NCBI RefSeq assembly: GCF_000178975.2
Contig: NC_015064.1
Coordinates: 3,844,001 to 3,908,000 of the forward strand
DNA: 64,000 nucleotides
Origin: Granulicella tundricola MP5ACTX9
Lineage (GTDB): Bacteria; Acidobacteriota; Terriglobia; Terriglobales; Acidobacteriaceae
Direction: 5' to 3'
How positions within the stretch are numbered: the stretch's first letter is position 1; every line of letters begins with the position of its first letter. The translations under genes and the position numbers were made by a program. Below, piece after piece: positions 1 to 7,573 of the stretch. The notes beneath the pieces are model-generated. The model was not told where the DNA came from, did no database searches, and worked only from the letters and a program-made list of their open reading frames with translations.

Positions 1-1
1 G

Positions 2-328
2 AAGGAAGCCGGCCACACCCGCACCCCTCGCGTCTCCGTCAGCCGAAGCATCTTCGCCCTCATGAACGATCAGGACCGCGCCTACTTCGGTCGCAGCGGC
101 CAGGAAACAGACCAGATCGGCTTCATCGACGGAGCCACCCGCGCCGTCTTCGGCCGAGACTACGCCGCAGAACCAGAGGTGCTCATCCAGCAGCTAAAAA
201 ACGATCAGGCCATCGCAGAAGCAGACACCCTCCTCCTCACGGTCCCCAACCAGCTAGGCGTCGCCTATAACGTCCACGTCATGGAAGCCATCCTAAAGAC
301 GGTTGCTCCCGCGCTCGGCTGGCGTTGA
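2..328 (+). CDS. LLM-class flavin-dependent oxidoreductase, C-terminal end (5' partial)
   Basis: Only the last ~108 residues lie in the window; the frame is open from base 2 and closes with TGA. The tail has the pattern of luciferase-like (LLM class) FMN-dependent oxidoreductases: 'FIDGATRAVFG', then 'ADTLLLTVPNQLG' and the terminal 'APALGWR'. The family uses reduced flavin to oxidise or reduce small organic substrates in the cytosol. The FMN-binding N-terminal part of the barrel is outside the window, so neither substrate nor exact subfamily can be judged. The downstream gene is convergent (minus strand), so this is the last gene of its transcript. Confidence 0.75.
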   Translation, partial: KEAGHTRTPRVSVSRSIFALMNDQDRAYFGRSGQETDQIGFIDGATRAVFGRDYAAEPEVLIQQLKNDQAIAEADTLLLTVPNQLGVAYNVHVMEAILKTVAPALGWR

Positions 329-422
329 CCATTGGCTCGACAATCGTCGCGTCCTCCTTCGGCAACGGCATGCTGCCTTCTCCCATGCGAGCGTAGGCTG
401 GGGCGTAGAGGATGGTAGACCA

Positions 423-1109
423 CTAGCTATGAGGCATGTAGAAGAGGCTTAGGCGGGGGAGATTGCAGGCTTCCAGGAGACGCTTTTGCAGGAACTGCTG
501 TTGGACCTGCTTGATCTGGACGGCTTGCATCTTGCCACGGTAGGGGGCTAGCTCGCGAGCGGCTTGTTCTCGGAGGGCTACGAGGTCGTCCTCCGGGGTG
601 GCGGCCAGGATGGCGGCAAGCATCTTTTCTTCAAGGACCGTGAGGGTGCGGTCCAGATCTTCCAGATGCTGCGTGGGGTTGATGCGGAGGTCAGCAGCTA
701 GTTCGCGGAGGCGGGTGGCGGTTTCTCCGGCTATGCCTGAGGCTTCTATGGTTTGGGCATTGGCTTCGAGGTAGGCGGCTACGGGTTCGGTTTCAAAGCC
801 GCTTTCTGGGGATTCTTTTCTGGGGGCGAGGCCTATGGCGGCTTCGGCGGAGAGTTCTGCGGATTGCATGACAGACTGGGCGGCCCAGGCGAGGCCGTTG
901 ATCTTCTGCAAGCGGCCTTTGGTGCGGAGTTTGCGGGTTTCGTATTTATCGAAGGCTTCGTCTATTCCTCTTAGAACGGCCTCCAGGGGGATGCCGGCGT
1001 CGTGCCAAGTCTCGATGAGGGCCCAGTCCAGGGTGGAGAGCATGAGGATGGAGCCGCGGCGTTGCTGGAAGCGGTCTTCGATCTCGGTGAAATAGGGGAT
1101 GTGGTTCAT
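423..1109 (-). CDS. Conserved hypothetical protein, 228 aa
   Basis: I do not recognise a named family. The protein is soluble-looking and rich in Ala, Glu and Leu with long predicted helices. It starts 'MNHIPYFTEIEDRFQQRRG', and the segment around residues 110-205 (heptad-like Leu/Ala spacing, 'LEDLDRTLTVLEEKMLAAIL') could form a coiled coil. There is no signal peptide or membrane segment. It follows the nadC-birA-coaX cluster on the same strand but is separated from coaX by 136 bp carrying a repeat, so co-transcription is possible but not shown. Codon use matches the neighbours, which argues for a real gene. Confidence 0.7.
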   Translation of the reverse strand: MNHIPYFTEIEDRFQQRRGSILMLSTLDWALIETWHDAGIPLEAVLRGIDEAFDKYETRKLRTKGRLQKINGLAWAAQSVMQSAELSAEAAIGLAPRKESPESGFETEPVAAYLEANAQTIEASGIAGETATRLRELAADLRINPTQHLEDLDRTLTVLEEKMLAAILAATPEDDLVALREQAARELAPYRGKMQAVQIKQVQQQFLQKRLLEACNLPRLSLFYMPHS

Positions 1110-1190
1110 GGGTTCCGGGGTGAGGACGGCCCGGGGCTAGAGCCCGGATGATTGTGCGGCGGGGACGGGGGGCTGAAGACCAATACGGGG

Positions 1191-1214
1191 GTCCTTCGCT
1201 ACGCTCAGGATGAC
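1191..1214 (-). repeat. GTCATYCTGAGCG palindromic repeat, copy g (minus)
   Basis: Read on the minus strand this is 'GTCATCCTGAGCGTAGCGAA' followed by GGAC, a member of the repeat family found at 32256, 37175, 46172, 46246, 46311 and 58736. It begins about 31 bp after the coaX stop codon and points the same way as coaX. Confidence 0.6.
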
Positions 1215-1245
1215 GTAGGTTTGTGGTGATGGTGGTGGGGCGGGG

Positions 1246-2088
1246 TTATTGGCTGCGGCGGCGTTGTTTTTCCTGGCGTTCCAGATTGCGCTCGAAGACC
1301 AAACGGAGGCCGGTGAGGGTTAGGTTGGGGTCTACTTCGCCTATGTATTTGGAGCCGGCGGCGATGAGGCCGGCCAGGCCTCCGGTGGCGATGGTCCTGA
1401 TGTTTTCCATGGGGCCGTTGGTGAGGGCCAGTTCCAGGATCATGCGTTCGAGGATGCCGTCGACGAGACCGATGTAGCCGTAGTAGAGGCCGATCTGGAT
1501 GTTATCGACCGTGCCGGTGCCGATGACCTTGGCGGGGCGTTTGACCTCGATGCGGGGGAGGCGGGCGGCGCGGGTGAAGAGGGCGTCGGCGGAGATGCCG
1601 AGGCCGGGGGCGATGGCGCCGCCGAGGAACTCGCCTTTGGCGGAGACGACGTCGAAGGTGGTGGCGGTGCCCATGTCGACGACGATGCAGGGGGAGCGGA
1701 AGTGCTCGAATGCGGCGACGCAGTTGACGATGCGGTCTGCGCCGACCTCTGCGGGGTTGTCGGTGAGGACGGGGAGGCCGGTGCGGACGCCGGGCTCGAC
1801 GAAGAGGGGGCGCTGCTTGAAGTACTGCTCGCTGACCTGGCGAAGGATGTGGTCCATGGGGGGTACGACCGACGAGATGGCGATGCCGGTGACGGCGGTG
1901 AGGGCGTGGCCGTTGGACTCAAAGAGGCTGCGGAGAATGACGCCGAACTCGTCCGTGGTGCGGGAGCGGGGGGTGGTGATGCGCCAGTTGGTGATGGGGT
2001 CTGGGTCGAAGTGCAGGGCTGAGCCGTCGGTGGGGCGGTAGAGGCCGAGTACGGTGTTGGAGTTGCCGACGTCGATGGCTAAAAGCAT
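1246..2088 (-). CDS. coaX: Type III pantothenate kinase
   Basis: Catalyses ATP-dependent phosphorylation of pantothenate, the first step of CoA synthesis; type III enzymes are insensitive to CoA feedback. At 280 aa it has the ASKHA-fold landmarks of CoaX: the N-terminal phosphate loop 'AIDVGNSNTVLG' (Asp6), 'GADRIVNCVAAF' near the middle, the second phosphate loop 'VVDMGTATTFDVV', the pantothenate-side 'GGAIAPGLGIS' and a C-terminal 'ATGGLAGLI'. The ATG is preceded by CGGAG. birA ends 14 bp upstream, so nadC, birA and coaX probably form one cofactor operon. Confidence 0.95.
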   Translation of the reverse strand: MLLAIDVGNSNTVLGLYRPTDGSALHFDPDPITNWRITTPRSRTTDEFGVILRSLFESNGHALTAVTGIAISSVVPPMDHILRQVSEQYFKQRPLFVEPGVRTGLPVLTDNPAEVGADRIVNCVAAFEHFRSPCIVVDMGTATTFDVVSAKGEFLGGAIAPGLGISADALFTRAARLPRIEVKRPAKVIGTGTVDNIQIGLYYGYIGLVDGILERMILELALTNGPMENIRTIATGGLAGLIAAGSKYIGEVDPNLTLTGLRLVFERNLERQEKQRRRSQ

Positions 2089-2101
2089 AAGGCTCCGTGT
2101 T

Positions 2102-2860
2102 TCAGGCTGGGCGTACGCCGCCGGAGAGGACGGTGCGGATGTCGCCTTCCGGGGTGCGGACCTGGAGGAAGCCCTGGGGGTTGAGTCCGCACGTCAGGCC
2201 AGTATATCCGCCGGACTCGTCTACGTGGACTCGCTTGCCGGTGACCCAGGTGGAGGACTGGGCGAAGCGGGTGAGGAGGTTGGAGGTGGTGAGGGTGTCG
2301 AGCTCGCGATGGAGATGGGTGAGGAAGGCTTCCAGGAGCTGATCGCGGTCCACTGGGCGGTCTGACTCTATGCGGAGCGAGGTGGCTAGTTTGGCTAGAT
2401 CGGGCGGGAAGGCGGCGTGGTTGAGGTTGATGCCTACTCCGATGACGGCGTAGCGGAGGAGTGGGTCAGGGCCTGATTCTGAGGTGGATTCTACGAGGAT
2501 TCCTCCGCATTTTTTGGTGCCTAGCAACAGGTCGTTGGGCCAGCGGATGTCGGCGGTGAGGCCGGTGATCTCCTGGATGGCGGATTGTGCGGCTAGGCCG
2601 GTGGCTAACGGGATGTGGATGGCCTGGGCGAGGGGGATGCGGGGGGTGGCTAGGATGCTGACGTAGAGACCGTCGCCGGGGGCGGAGTGCCAGGTGTGGC
2701 CGCCTCGGCCCCGGCCTGCTGTTTGTTCGTCTGCGAGCCAGACTCCGGAGCGGGTGCCTTGCTGGGCGGCTTCGAGGGCTAGCTGGTTGGTGCTGGTGGT
2801 GGTGGCTAGATGAGTGAGCGGGCCGAGGATTGTGGCTTTCGTTTCGGGGCTAAGAGGCAT
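2102..2860 (-). CDS. birA: Biotin--[acetyl-CoA-carboxylase] ligase, group I
   Basis: Activates biotin with ATP and transfers it to the biotin carrier domain of acetyl-CoA carboxylase. The 252-aa protein has the catalytic core only: 'TSTNQLA', the biotinyl-AMP loop 'GRGRGGHTWHS' (consensus GRGRxGR-W, with His replacing the second Arg), 'RWPNDLLL', the lysine motif 'KKCGGILVE' and 'GVGINLN', then a small C-terminal SH3-like domain. The N-terminal helix-turn-helix of the E. coli repressor type is absent, so it is unlikely to regulate biotin genes. Its first 11 bases overlap the end of nadC, which implies translational coupling. Confidence 0.93.
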   Translation of the reverse strand: MPLSPETKATILGPLTHLATTTSTNQLALEAAQQGTRSGVWLADEQTAGRGRGGHTWHSAPGDGLYVSILATPRIPLAQAIHIPLATGLAAQSAIQEITGLTADIRWPNDLLLGTKKCGGILVESTSESGPDPLLRYAVIGVGINLNHAAFPPDLAKLATSLRIESDRPVDRDQLLEAFLTHLHRELDTLTTSNLLTRFAQSSTWVTGKRVHVDESGGYTGLTCGLNPQGFLQVRTPEGDIRTVLSGGVRPA

Positions 2861-3746
2861 CGGCGGCGATCTTCATGCTGAGGTCTACGGCTACGGCGGA
2901 GTGGGTGAGGGCCCCTACGGAGACGAAGTCTACTCCGGCCATCGCGTAATCCCGGACTGTTGCGAGGCTCATGTTGCCGGAGGATTCGATGGGCAGGTTG
3001 GGGAGGGCGGCTCGGATCTGCTTGACTGCCTTTTTGGTGGCGGCGGGGGTCATGTTGTCGAGGAGGATGGAATCAGGGCCGCCGGCGATGGCTTCGTCGA
3101 GCTCCTGCTGGGAGCGGACTTCCACCTGGACGGGCTGGTTGTGGGGGCGGTTCTTGAGGGCGGCAGCAAGCGCTGCGGGGAGGCCTCCGCCGAGGGAGAT
3201 GTGGTTGTTCTTGATGAGGATGCCGTCCTGGAGGTCGAGGCGGTGGTTGACTCCTCCTCCGCAGCAGACTGCATATTTATCCAGGGCTCGGAGGCCGGGG
3301 ATGGTCTTGCGGGTGTCGAGGACCTTGGTTTTGGTGCCGGCGACGGCTTTGACGAACTCCTGGGTGAGGGTGGCGATGCCGCTCATGCGCTGCATGAGGT
3401 TGAGGATGACGCGCTCGGTGGAGAGAAGGGCGGAGGCGTTGTAGCGGATGACGGCGATGGTGGCGCCTTTTTTGACGCGGACGCCGTCGAAGATCTCGGG
3501 GTGGTGGATGACTTCAAAGCGGCCGAGGGGGCGGTGGCCGGCCTTCTCGGCGAGGGCGGTGAAGAGCTCCAGGAAAACCGGGATGGCACCGAGGCCGGCT
3601 ACGACGCAGGGCTCCTTGGCGATGATGGTGCCGGTGGCGCGGAGCCTGGGGTTGATGGTGAGGGCCGTGGTCACGTCGAAGGCGGCCTTGTCTTCAATCA
3701 GGGCGCCTTCGAGGATCGTCCTGATGCGTTTGCTCTTCCAATCCAT
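2850..3746 (-). CDS. nadC: Nicotinate-nucleotide pyrophosphorylase (carboxylating)
   Basis: Quinolinate phosphoribosyltransferase: condenses quinolinate with PRPP to give nicotinate mononucleotide in de novo NAD synthesis. The 298-aa length is typical. Diagnostic motifs are 'ERVILNLMQRMSGIAT' (about residues 105-120), 'DTRKTIPGLRALDKYAV' and 'GGGVNHRLDLQDGILIKNNH' in the PRPP/quinolinate site, 'LLDNM', and the C-terminal barrel strands 'ESSGNMSL' and 'DFVSVGALTHS'. First gene of the nadC-birA-coaX run; it diverges from the membrane protein gene at 3791 with only about 44 bp between starts. Confidence 0.95.
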   Translation of the reverse strand: MDWKSKRIRTILEGALIEDKAAFDVTTALTINPRLRATGTIIAKEPCVVAGLGAIPVFLELFTALAEKAGHRPLGRFEVIHHPEIFDGVRVKKGATIAVIRYNASALLSTERVILNLMQRMSGIATLTQEFVKAVAGTKTKVLDTRKTIPGLRALDKYAVCCGGGVNHRLDLQDGILIKNNHISLGGGLPAALAAALKNRPHNQPVQVEVRSQQELDEAIAGGPDSILLDNMTPAATKKAVKQIRAALPNLPIESSGNMSLATVRDYAMAGVDFVSVGALTHSAVAVDLSMKIAADAS

Positions 3747-3790
3747 CTCGTCATCCTAAACCTGTTGTGTGCATCAGATGTAATACGCCT

Positions 3791-4222
3791 ATGCCGATGC
3801 TTGCGATGAGTTTGAGTCACCAGTTTGCGTACCTGATGCTGCTGGCGTTGCCGATTGCGTGTGCCTCATGGACTGTGACGCATGAGGAGGTGTTTCGCGA
3901 GCCGAGGGAGTATTGCAAGGACAGGTCGCAGAACTGCAAGCCGCTGGTGGCTCGGAAGTTCTTCTACCTGTTCACTTGCGAGTACTGCTTCTCGCACTAT
4001 GTGACTGCGTTCTTTCTGATCCTGACGCAGTTTCAGATGCTGTACGACGGGTGGCGCGGGTACCTGATTGCGTGGTTTGCGCTGGTGTGGGTGGCGAACG
4101 TTTATATGAGCATCTTCAACCGGCTGCGGCTCGAGATCAAGCATGAGAATGTGGTGATTGCGACTGAGACTGCAGTGCAGAAGAGGGTTGAGGCTGAGAT
4201 ACCGAATTCCCCCGTGGTCTGA
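3791..4222 (+). CDS. Small membrane protein, DUF1360-like
   Basis: Predicted integral membrane protein of about 143 aa with a hydrophobic N-terminal segment ('YLMLLALPIACASW'), a Cys motif 'FTCEYCFSHYVTAFFL' leading into a second segment and a third at 'LIAWFALVWVANVYM'. The CEYC followed by a membrane helix resembles DUF1360 proteins, whose role is unknown. An in-frame GTG lies at 3767, but the ATG codons at 3791, 3797 and 3806 better fit a protein that starts just before its first helix; I chose 3791 and the start is uncertain. Divergent from nadC. Confidence 0.7.
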   Translation: MPMLAMSLSHQFAYLMLLALPIACASWTVTHEEVFREPREYCKDRSQNCKPLVARKFFYLFTCEYCFSHYVTAFFLILTQFQMLYDGWRGYLIAWFALVWVANVYMSIFNRLRLEIKHENVVIATETAVQKRVEAEIPNSPVV

Positions 4223-4385
4223 TTCAAAACTTGATTCTGGTTGTGAGTTTCCAATCGGTTGTTGCCAGGCTGACCAAGAGGCATCCAGGCTTGAGCCCAG
4301 CAAGCTCCGTCGTTCCTTGCCCAGCTTTTCGTCACTGGAACACTCCACTCAAACCAGCATTCCACCGGCACGATAAACTAGGGGA

Positions 4386-4997
4386 ATGCCACTTTTCCCC
4401 AGCGATTTACCAGAAACTATTTTTGCCCACTGCGATGGAGGCTCCCGCGGAAACCCCGGCCCGTCTGGATATGGAGCTGTCATTACCGACACCGGCGGCC
4501 AAAAGATTGCAGAACTTTCTGAATTTTTGGGAATTCGGACGAATAATTATGCGGAGTACTCAGGGCTTCTGGCTGTTTTGGCCTATGCTGTTGAAAATAA
4601 GCGTCTTAGCCTCAAGGTCGTATCTGATTCCGAGCTTATGGTGAAGCAGATCCAAGGCAAGTACAAGGTCAACTCGCCCGACCTCAAACCGCTTTGGCAG
4701 GAGGCTCGCGACCGCATCGCCAAGCTTAAGTCCTTTGAAATCAGTCATGCACTGCGCCATAAAAACAAGGACGCCGACGCGCTGGCCAATCAGGCCATGG
4801 ATCGCGGCATGAAAAAAGGCGAATACAAAGCGACACCAACTGCACCACAAATCACCACACGCGAACCACAAAAGACTGTCGCCAGTCCGGTGGCTCTCCC
4901 GGCCATGCTGCGTGGCTTCACCAAGGACGGTTCCATCCATCTGCTCGGCGGGGCCACCCTCCCCAACGGCATCTTCGTGAAGATCGTTCCCGAGTAA
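4386..4997 (+). CDS. RNase HI-family protein with extra C-terminal domain
   Basis: Predicted to cleave RNA in RNA-DNA hybrids. The RNase H fold spans about residues 10-140 with all four catalytic acids in family context: Asp17 in 'CDGGSRGNPGPSGYG', Glu57 in 'NNYAEYSGLL', Asp81 in 'VSDSELMVKQI' and Asp131 in 'NKDADALANQAMD'. This 'GNPGP' variant is the rnhA-like (RNase HI family) group rather than classical RnhA. After a linker, residues ~175-203 form a short beta-rich tail ('GFTKDGSIHLLGGATLPNG'), not needed for RNase H activity. It converges with yqeY, the stops being only 5 bp apart. Confidence 0.88.
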   Translation: MPLFPSDLPETIFAHCDGGSRGNPGPSGYGAVITDTGGQKIAELSEFLGIRTNNYAEYSGLLAVLAYAVENKRLSLKVVSDSELMVKQIQGKYKVNSPDLKPLWQEARDRIAKLKSFEISHALRHKNKDADALANQAMDRGMKKGEYKATPTAPQITTREPQKTVASPVALPAMLRGFTKDGSIHLLGGATLPNGIFVKIVPE

Positions 4998-5002
4998 GGG
5001 GA

Positions 5003-5488
5003 TCAGCCCTTGTTCAGTTCCGCCTTCAGGATCTCGCTGACGATCTTCCCGTCGGCCCTGATTCCGCTCGCCAGCAGACGCTGCCGAATCACCTTCATCG
5101 CGGTCCCCATATCCTTTGGGCCGGGCCTGATGCCGTCGTTATCGGCGGCCAGGTGCTCGAGCGCGCCCATGATGGTCGTCCGAACCTCCTCCTCGCTTGC
5201 CTCCTGCGGGAGGTAGCCCTCGATCATCCCGATCTCGACTGCTTCCCTGGCCGCCAGCTCTGGCCGGTCGCCCTTGGTAAAGCTCTCGATCGACTCCTTG
5301 CGCTGCTTGATCAGCGTGGTCAGGATCTGCTGCTCTTCAGCCTCGGTCAGCGGCTCCCGCTTGTCGATCTCCTTGTTCTTCATTGCAGACTTCACCATCC
5401 GCAGCGTGGTCAGCCGGTGTTCTTCCCTGGCCTTCATCGCCACGATAATGTCCTTGCCAATCCGTTCTGAAATCATCAACTCGCTCAT
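5003..5488 (-). CDS. yqeY: GatB/YqeY domain-containing protein
   Basis: 161-aa cytosolic protein of the YqeY family, related to the tail domain of GatB, the subunit of tRNA-dependent amidotransferase that contacts tRNA. Visible family features are 'RIGKDIIVAMKAREEHRLTT' at the N-terminus, 'LRMVKSAMKNKEI', 'LIKQRKESIESFTKGDRPEL', 'EIGMIEGYLPQ' and a C-terminal 'GPKDMGTAMKVI'. Stand-alone YqeY has no firmly established function; a tRNA-related role is inferred from homology. Divergent from the aminotransferase gene at 5568 across a 79-bp spacer. Confidence 0.92.
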   Translation of the reverse strand: MSELMISERIGKDIIVAMKAREEHRLTTLRMVKSAMKNKEIDKREPLTEAEEQQILTTLIKQRKESIESFTKGDRPELAAREAVEIGMIEGYLPQEASEEEVRTTIMGALEHLAADNDGIRPGPKDMGTAMKVIRQRLLASGIRADGKIVSEILKAELNKG

Positions 5489-5567
5489 TGAATCTCACCT
5501 CTTCAACCCCGATTATAGGTCGTGCAACCTACCCGCCTCCCCTGCGTAAACCCATACAATAAGAGCC

Positions 5568-6839
5568 ATGATCCGCAAAACTCGCCTCTTCACGCCTGGT
5601 CCGACCCCCCTTCTTCCCGCCGCCCAGTTCGCCATGGCCGCCGCCGACATCCACCACCGCACGGCCGAGTTCCGCGCTCTCTACACCCGCGTGCTCGCGC
5701 AGCTCAAGCAGTTCGTCGGCACGGAGACCGGCGACATCATCGTCCTCTCCAGCTCCGGTACCGGCGCGATGGAAGCCGCCGTCAGCAACCTGACATCCCC
5801 CGGAGATCGCGTGCTGGTTCTGACCGCCGGCAAGTTCGGCGAGCGCTGGACGGCTCTCGCGAAGGCCTTTGGATGTGAAGTCGACGTCGTCTCCGCGCCC
5901 TACGGCCAGACCTTCTCGCTCGACGAGGTCAAGGCTGCCCTCAAGCTCGAAACTCGCGCCGTCTTCATGCAGGCCACCGAGACCAGCACCGGTGTCCGCC
6001 ATTGCACGCCCGGCGTCGCCAAGCTGTTGAAGGATGCGGGCTCTGAGGCCCTGCTCGTGGTCGACGCCATCACCGGCCTTGGCACCACGCATCTGGACAT
6101 GGACGCCTGGGGCATCGACGTGCTCATCGGCGGCTCGCAGAAGGCGGTCATGATTCCGCCCGGCCTCAGCTACCTCGCCGTGGGACCCAAGGCGTGGGAT
6201 CGCATGGAAGCGACCTACAATCCGCGTTACTACTTCGATCTCCGCAAGGAGCGCAAGAATGCACGCGCAGGCGAGTCCGCCTATACCCCGGCGGTCGCTC
6301 TGATCGCGGCGTTAGGTGCAGCGCTCGACTGGATTGCAGGACAGGCTGCTACGGCTGAGAACCCCGCAGGCAGCATTGCGGAAGGCCGCAAGAAGCTCGT
6401 CGACAACGCCGAGACGATCGCAGCCATGACCCGCGCGGCCATGCTCGCGCTGGGCATGACGCTCTTTGCGCCCGACGCACCTTCTTCCGCAGCCACCGCC
6501 GTGGTGCCCCCCGCGGGCGTGGACTCCGGCATCTTCGTCAAGGAGTTGAAGAGCCGTTTCGGGGCCATCATTACCAACGGCCAGGGCGAGATGAAGGGTC
6601 AGATCTTCCGCATCGCCCACCTCGGCTTCTTCGATTACATGGACACCATCGCGCTCATCGGGGCGTTGGAGCAGGTGATCGTCAAGAGCCTACCGCAGCT
6701 CAACGCGCAGTTCGGCACCGGTCTCATTGCGGCCCAGAAGCTCTACGCCGAAGCCTCCCACCCCAAGGCCGAGGCCCAGAAATGCCTTTGCGGCCGCACC
6801 GACAAAGCCTGCTCCATGCAAAACCCTGCCGCAAAGTAA
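5568..6839 (+). CDS. Alanine--glyoxylate aminotransferase family protein (class V)
   Basis: PLP-dependent class V aminotransferase of the alanine/serine-glyoxylate aminotransferase group (also labelled 'soluble hydrogenase 42 kDa subunit'). Seen: the N-terminal 'FTPGPTPLLP', the PLP phosphate-binding 'SSSGTGAMEAAV', the cofactor Asp in 'LLVVDAITGLG' and the Schiff-base lysine in 'GGSQKAVMIPPGL'. Likely role: transfer of an amino group between alanine or serine and glyoxylate, or 3-phosphoserine formation as in some cyanobacteria and clostridia; the sequence alone does not decide. At 423 aa it is ~40 longer than usual, with a C-terminal Cys-containing tail ('CLCGRTDKACSM'). Confidence 0.88.
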   Translation: MIRKTRLFTPGPTPLLPAAQFAMAAADIHHRTAEFRALYTRVLAQLKQFVGTETGDIIVLSSSGTGAMEAAVSNLTSPGDRVLVLTAGKFGERWTALAKAFGCEVDVVSAPYGQTFSLDEVKAALKLETRAVFMQATETSTGVRHCTPGVAKLLKDAGSEALLVVDAITGLGTTHLDMDAWGIDVLIGGSQKAVMIPPGLSYLAVGPKAWDRMEATYNPRYYFDLRKERKNARAGESAYTPAVALIAALGAALDWIAGQAATAENPAGSIAEGRKKLVDNAETIAAMTRAAMLALGMTLFAPDAPSSAATAVVPPAGVDSGIFVKELKSRFGAIITNGQGEMKGQIFRIAHLGFFDYMDTIALIGALEQVIVKSLPQLNAQFGTGLIAAQKLYAEASHPKAEAQKCLCGRTDKACSMQNPAAK

Positions 6840-6858
6840 GTACTCCCGAACAAAAGAG

Positions 6859-6920
6859 GCCATCCTTTCGCAGTCTCATCGCGAGAGGGTGGGTCTCGTT
6901 TGCGGAAGCAACGCCCCGCC
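6859..6920 (+). repeat. Two-hairpin CCCACCCT/AGGGTGGG repeat, copy A
   Basis: Starts 20 bp after the aminotransferase stop. It contains 'CATCCTTTCGC'...'GCGAGAGGGTGGG' as an imperfect first stem and 'CGTTTGCGGAAGCAACG' as a second hairpin. Copies B (9003-9072, minus) and C (34159-34222, plus) share the same order of parts. Confidence 0.55.
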
Positions 6921-7084
6921 TTCTCCGACCCGGTGGTAATAGAGAGCCCAGCGAAGTTGCCGAAAACCTGTGCGAGAGCTTCGTCTCGACAACCGGAGTT
7001 GTCGTGGGTGAAAGGCAAGCTGATTGTCCAACGAAGGGCTTCTAATGAGGCGGCTCTAGTTCGTCGCCTCACTGGAGTTCTTCA
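6921..7084. other. Intergenic, between aminotransferase and M56 genes
   Basis: No gene seen. Two further short inverted repeats are visible ('GACAACCGGAGTTGTC' at about 6990, and a TGAGGCG...CGCCTCA pair at about 7044-7070), either of which may act as an end-of-transcript structure for the two convergent genes. Confidence 0.4.
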
Positions 7085-7573
7085 TCACTGGACAGCAATG
7101 GTAGGTTCCGGAGGCCATGGTGTCTGCTTACCTTTATAGGACTGCCAGTGACCACCGGAGGCTGGACATACAAGATTGCCTTTTTCAGATGCCACGACCG
7201 CTCCGGGCGAATAGGTCAGGTCGTCGCAAGTGCAAAGCTTTCCTTGCGGTGCTGTTTCTCTACAAGAGACAGCTGACGGTGGTGTCGGAAGGCTAAGGTT
7301 CACAACCTTCTTGGTTTGATCTCGGGTGGCTTCTGTTGTGGCTGTCCACTTCGGTCGGCCCTCCGATAACGTACACATCTGAAGGGCTTTCGCGTTGTTT
7401 AGCCGCACGATGGTTCCCTGAGGGAATTGTTGGTCAGCAGTTACGCAGCTATTCGAAGCTGCAGCAGGACCGGTCTGCGAAGCGTCATTGGATGAAGATG
7501 CAAAGCCGGTTGCAGTTGCGGCAAGCGCAATGACGAGAAGGGTAAGACGGCAAAAGCGGAGGAGAACGGCACC
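7085..7573 (-). pseudogene. C-terminal part of the M56 protein, displaced to the -1 frame
   Basis: This frame continues the M56 protein beyond a run of five A and six G (minus strand, 7572-7582). It reads 'LLRFCRLTLLVIALAATATG', a plausible last membrane helix expected in the family at this point, followed by ~130 residues of a periplasmic, Cys-containing domain. That region has two similar halves: a Cys, 'FPQGTIVRL', a Cys and 'GRPKW', then 'CTCDDLTYSPGAVV', 'LVC' and 'GGHW'. The pattern resembles DUF1496 in tandem (low confidence). It has no start of its own, so it is either the severed end of a broken gene or is reached by -1 slippage. Confidence 0.6.
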
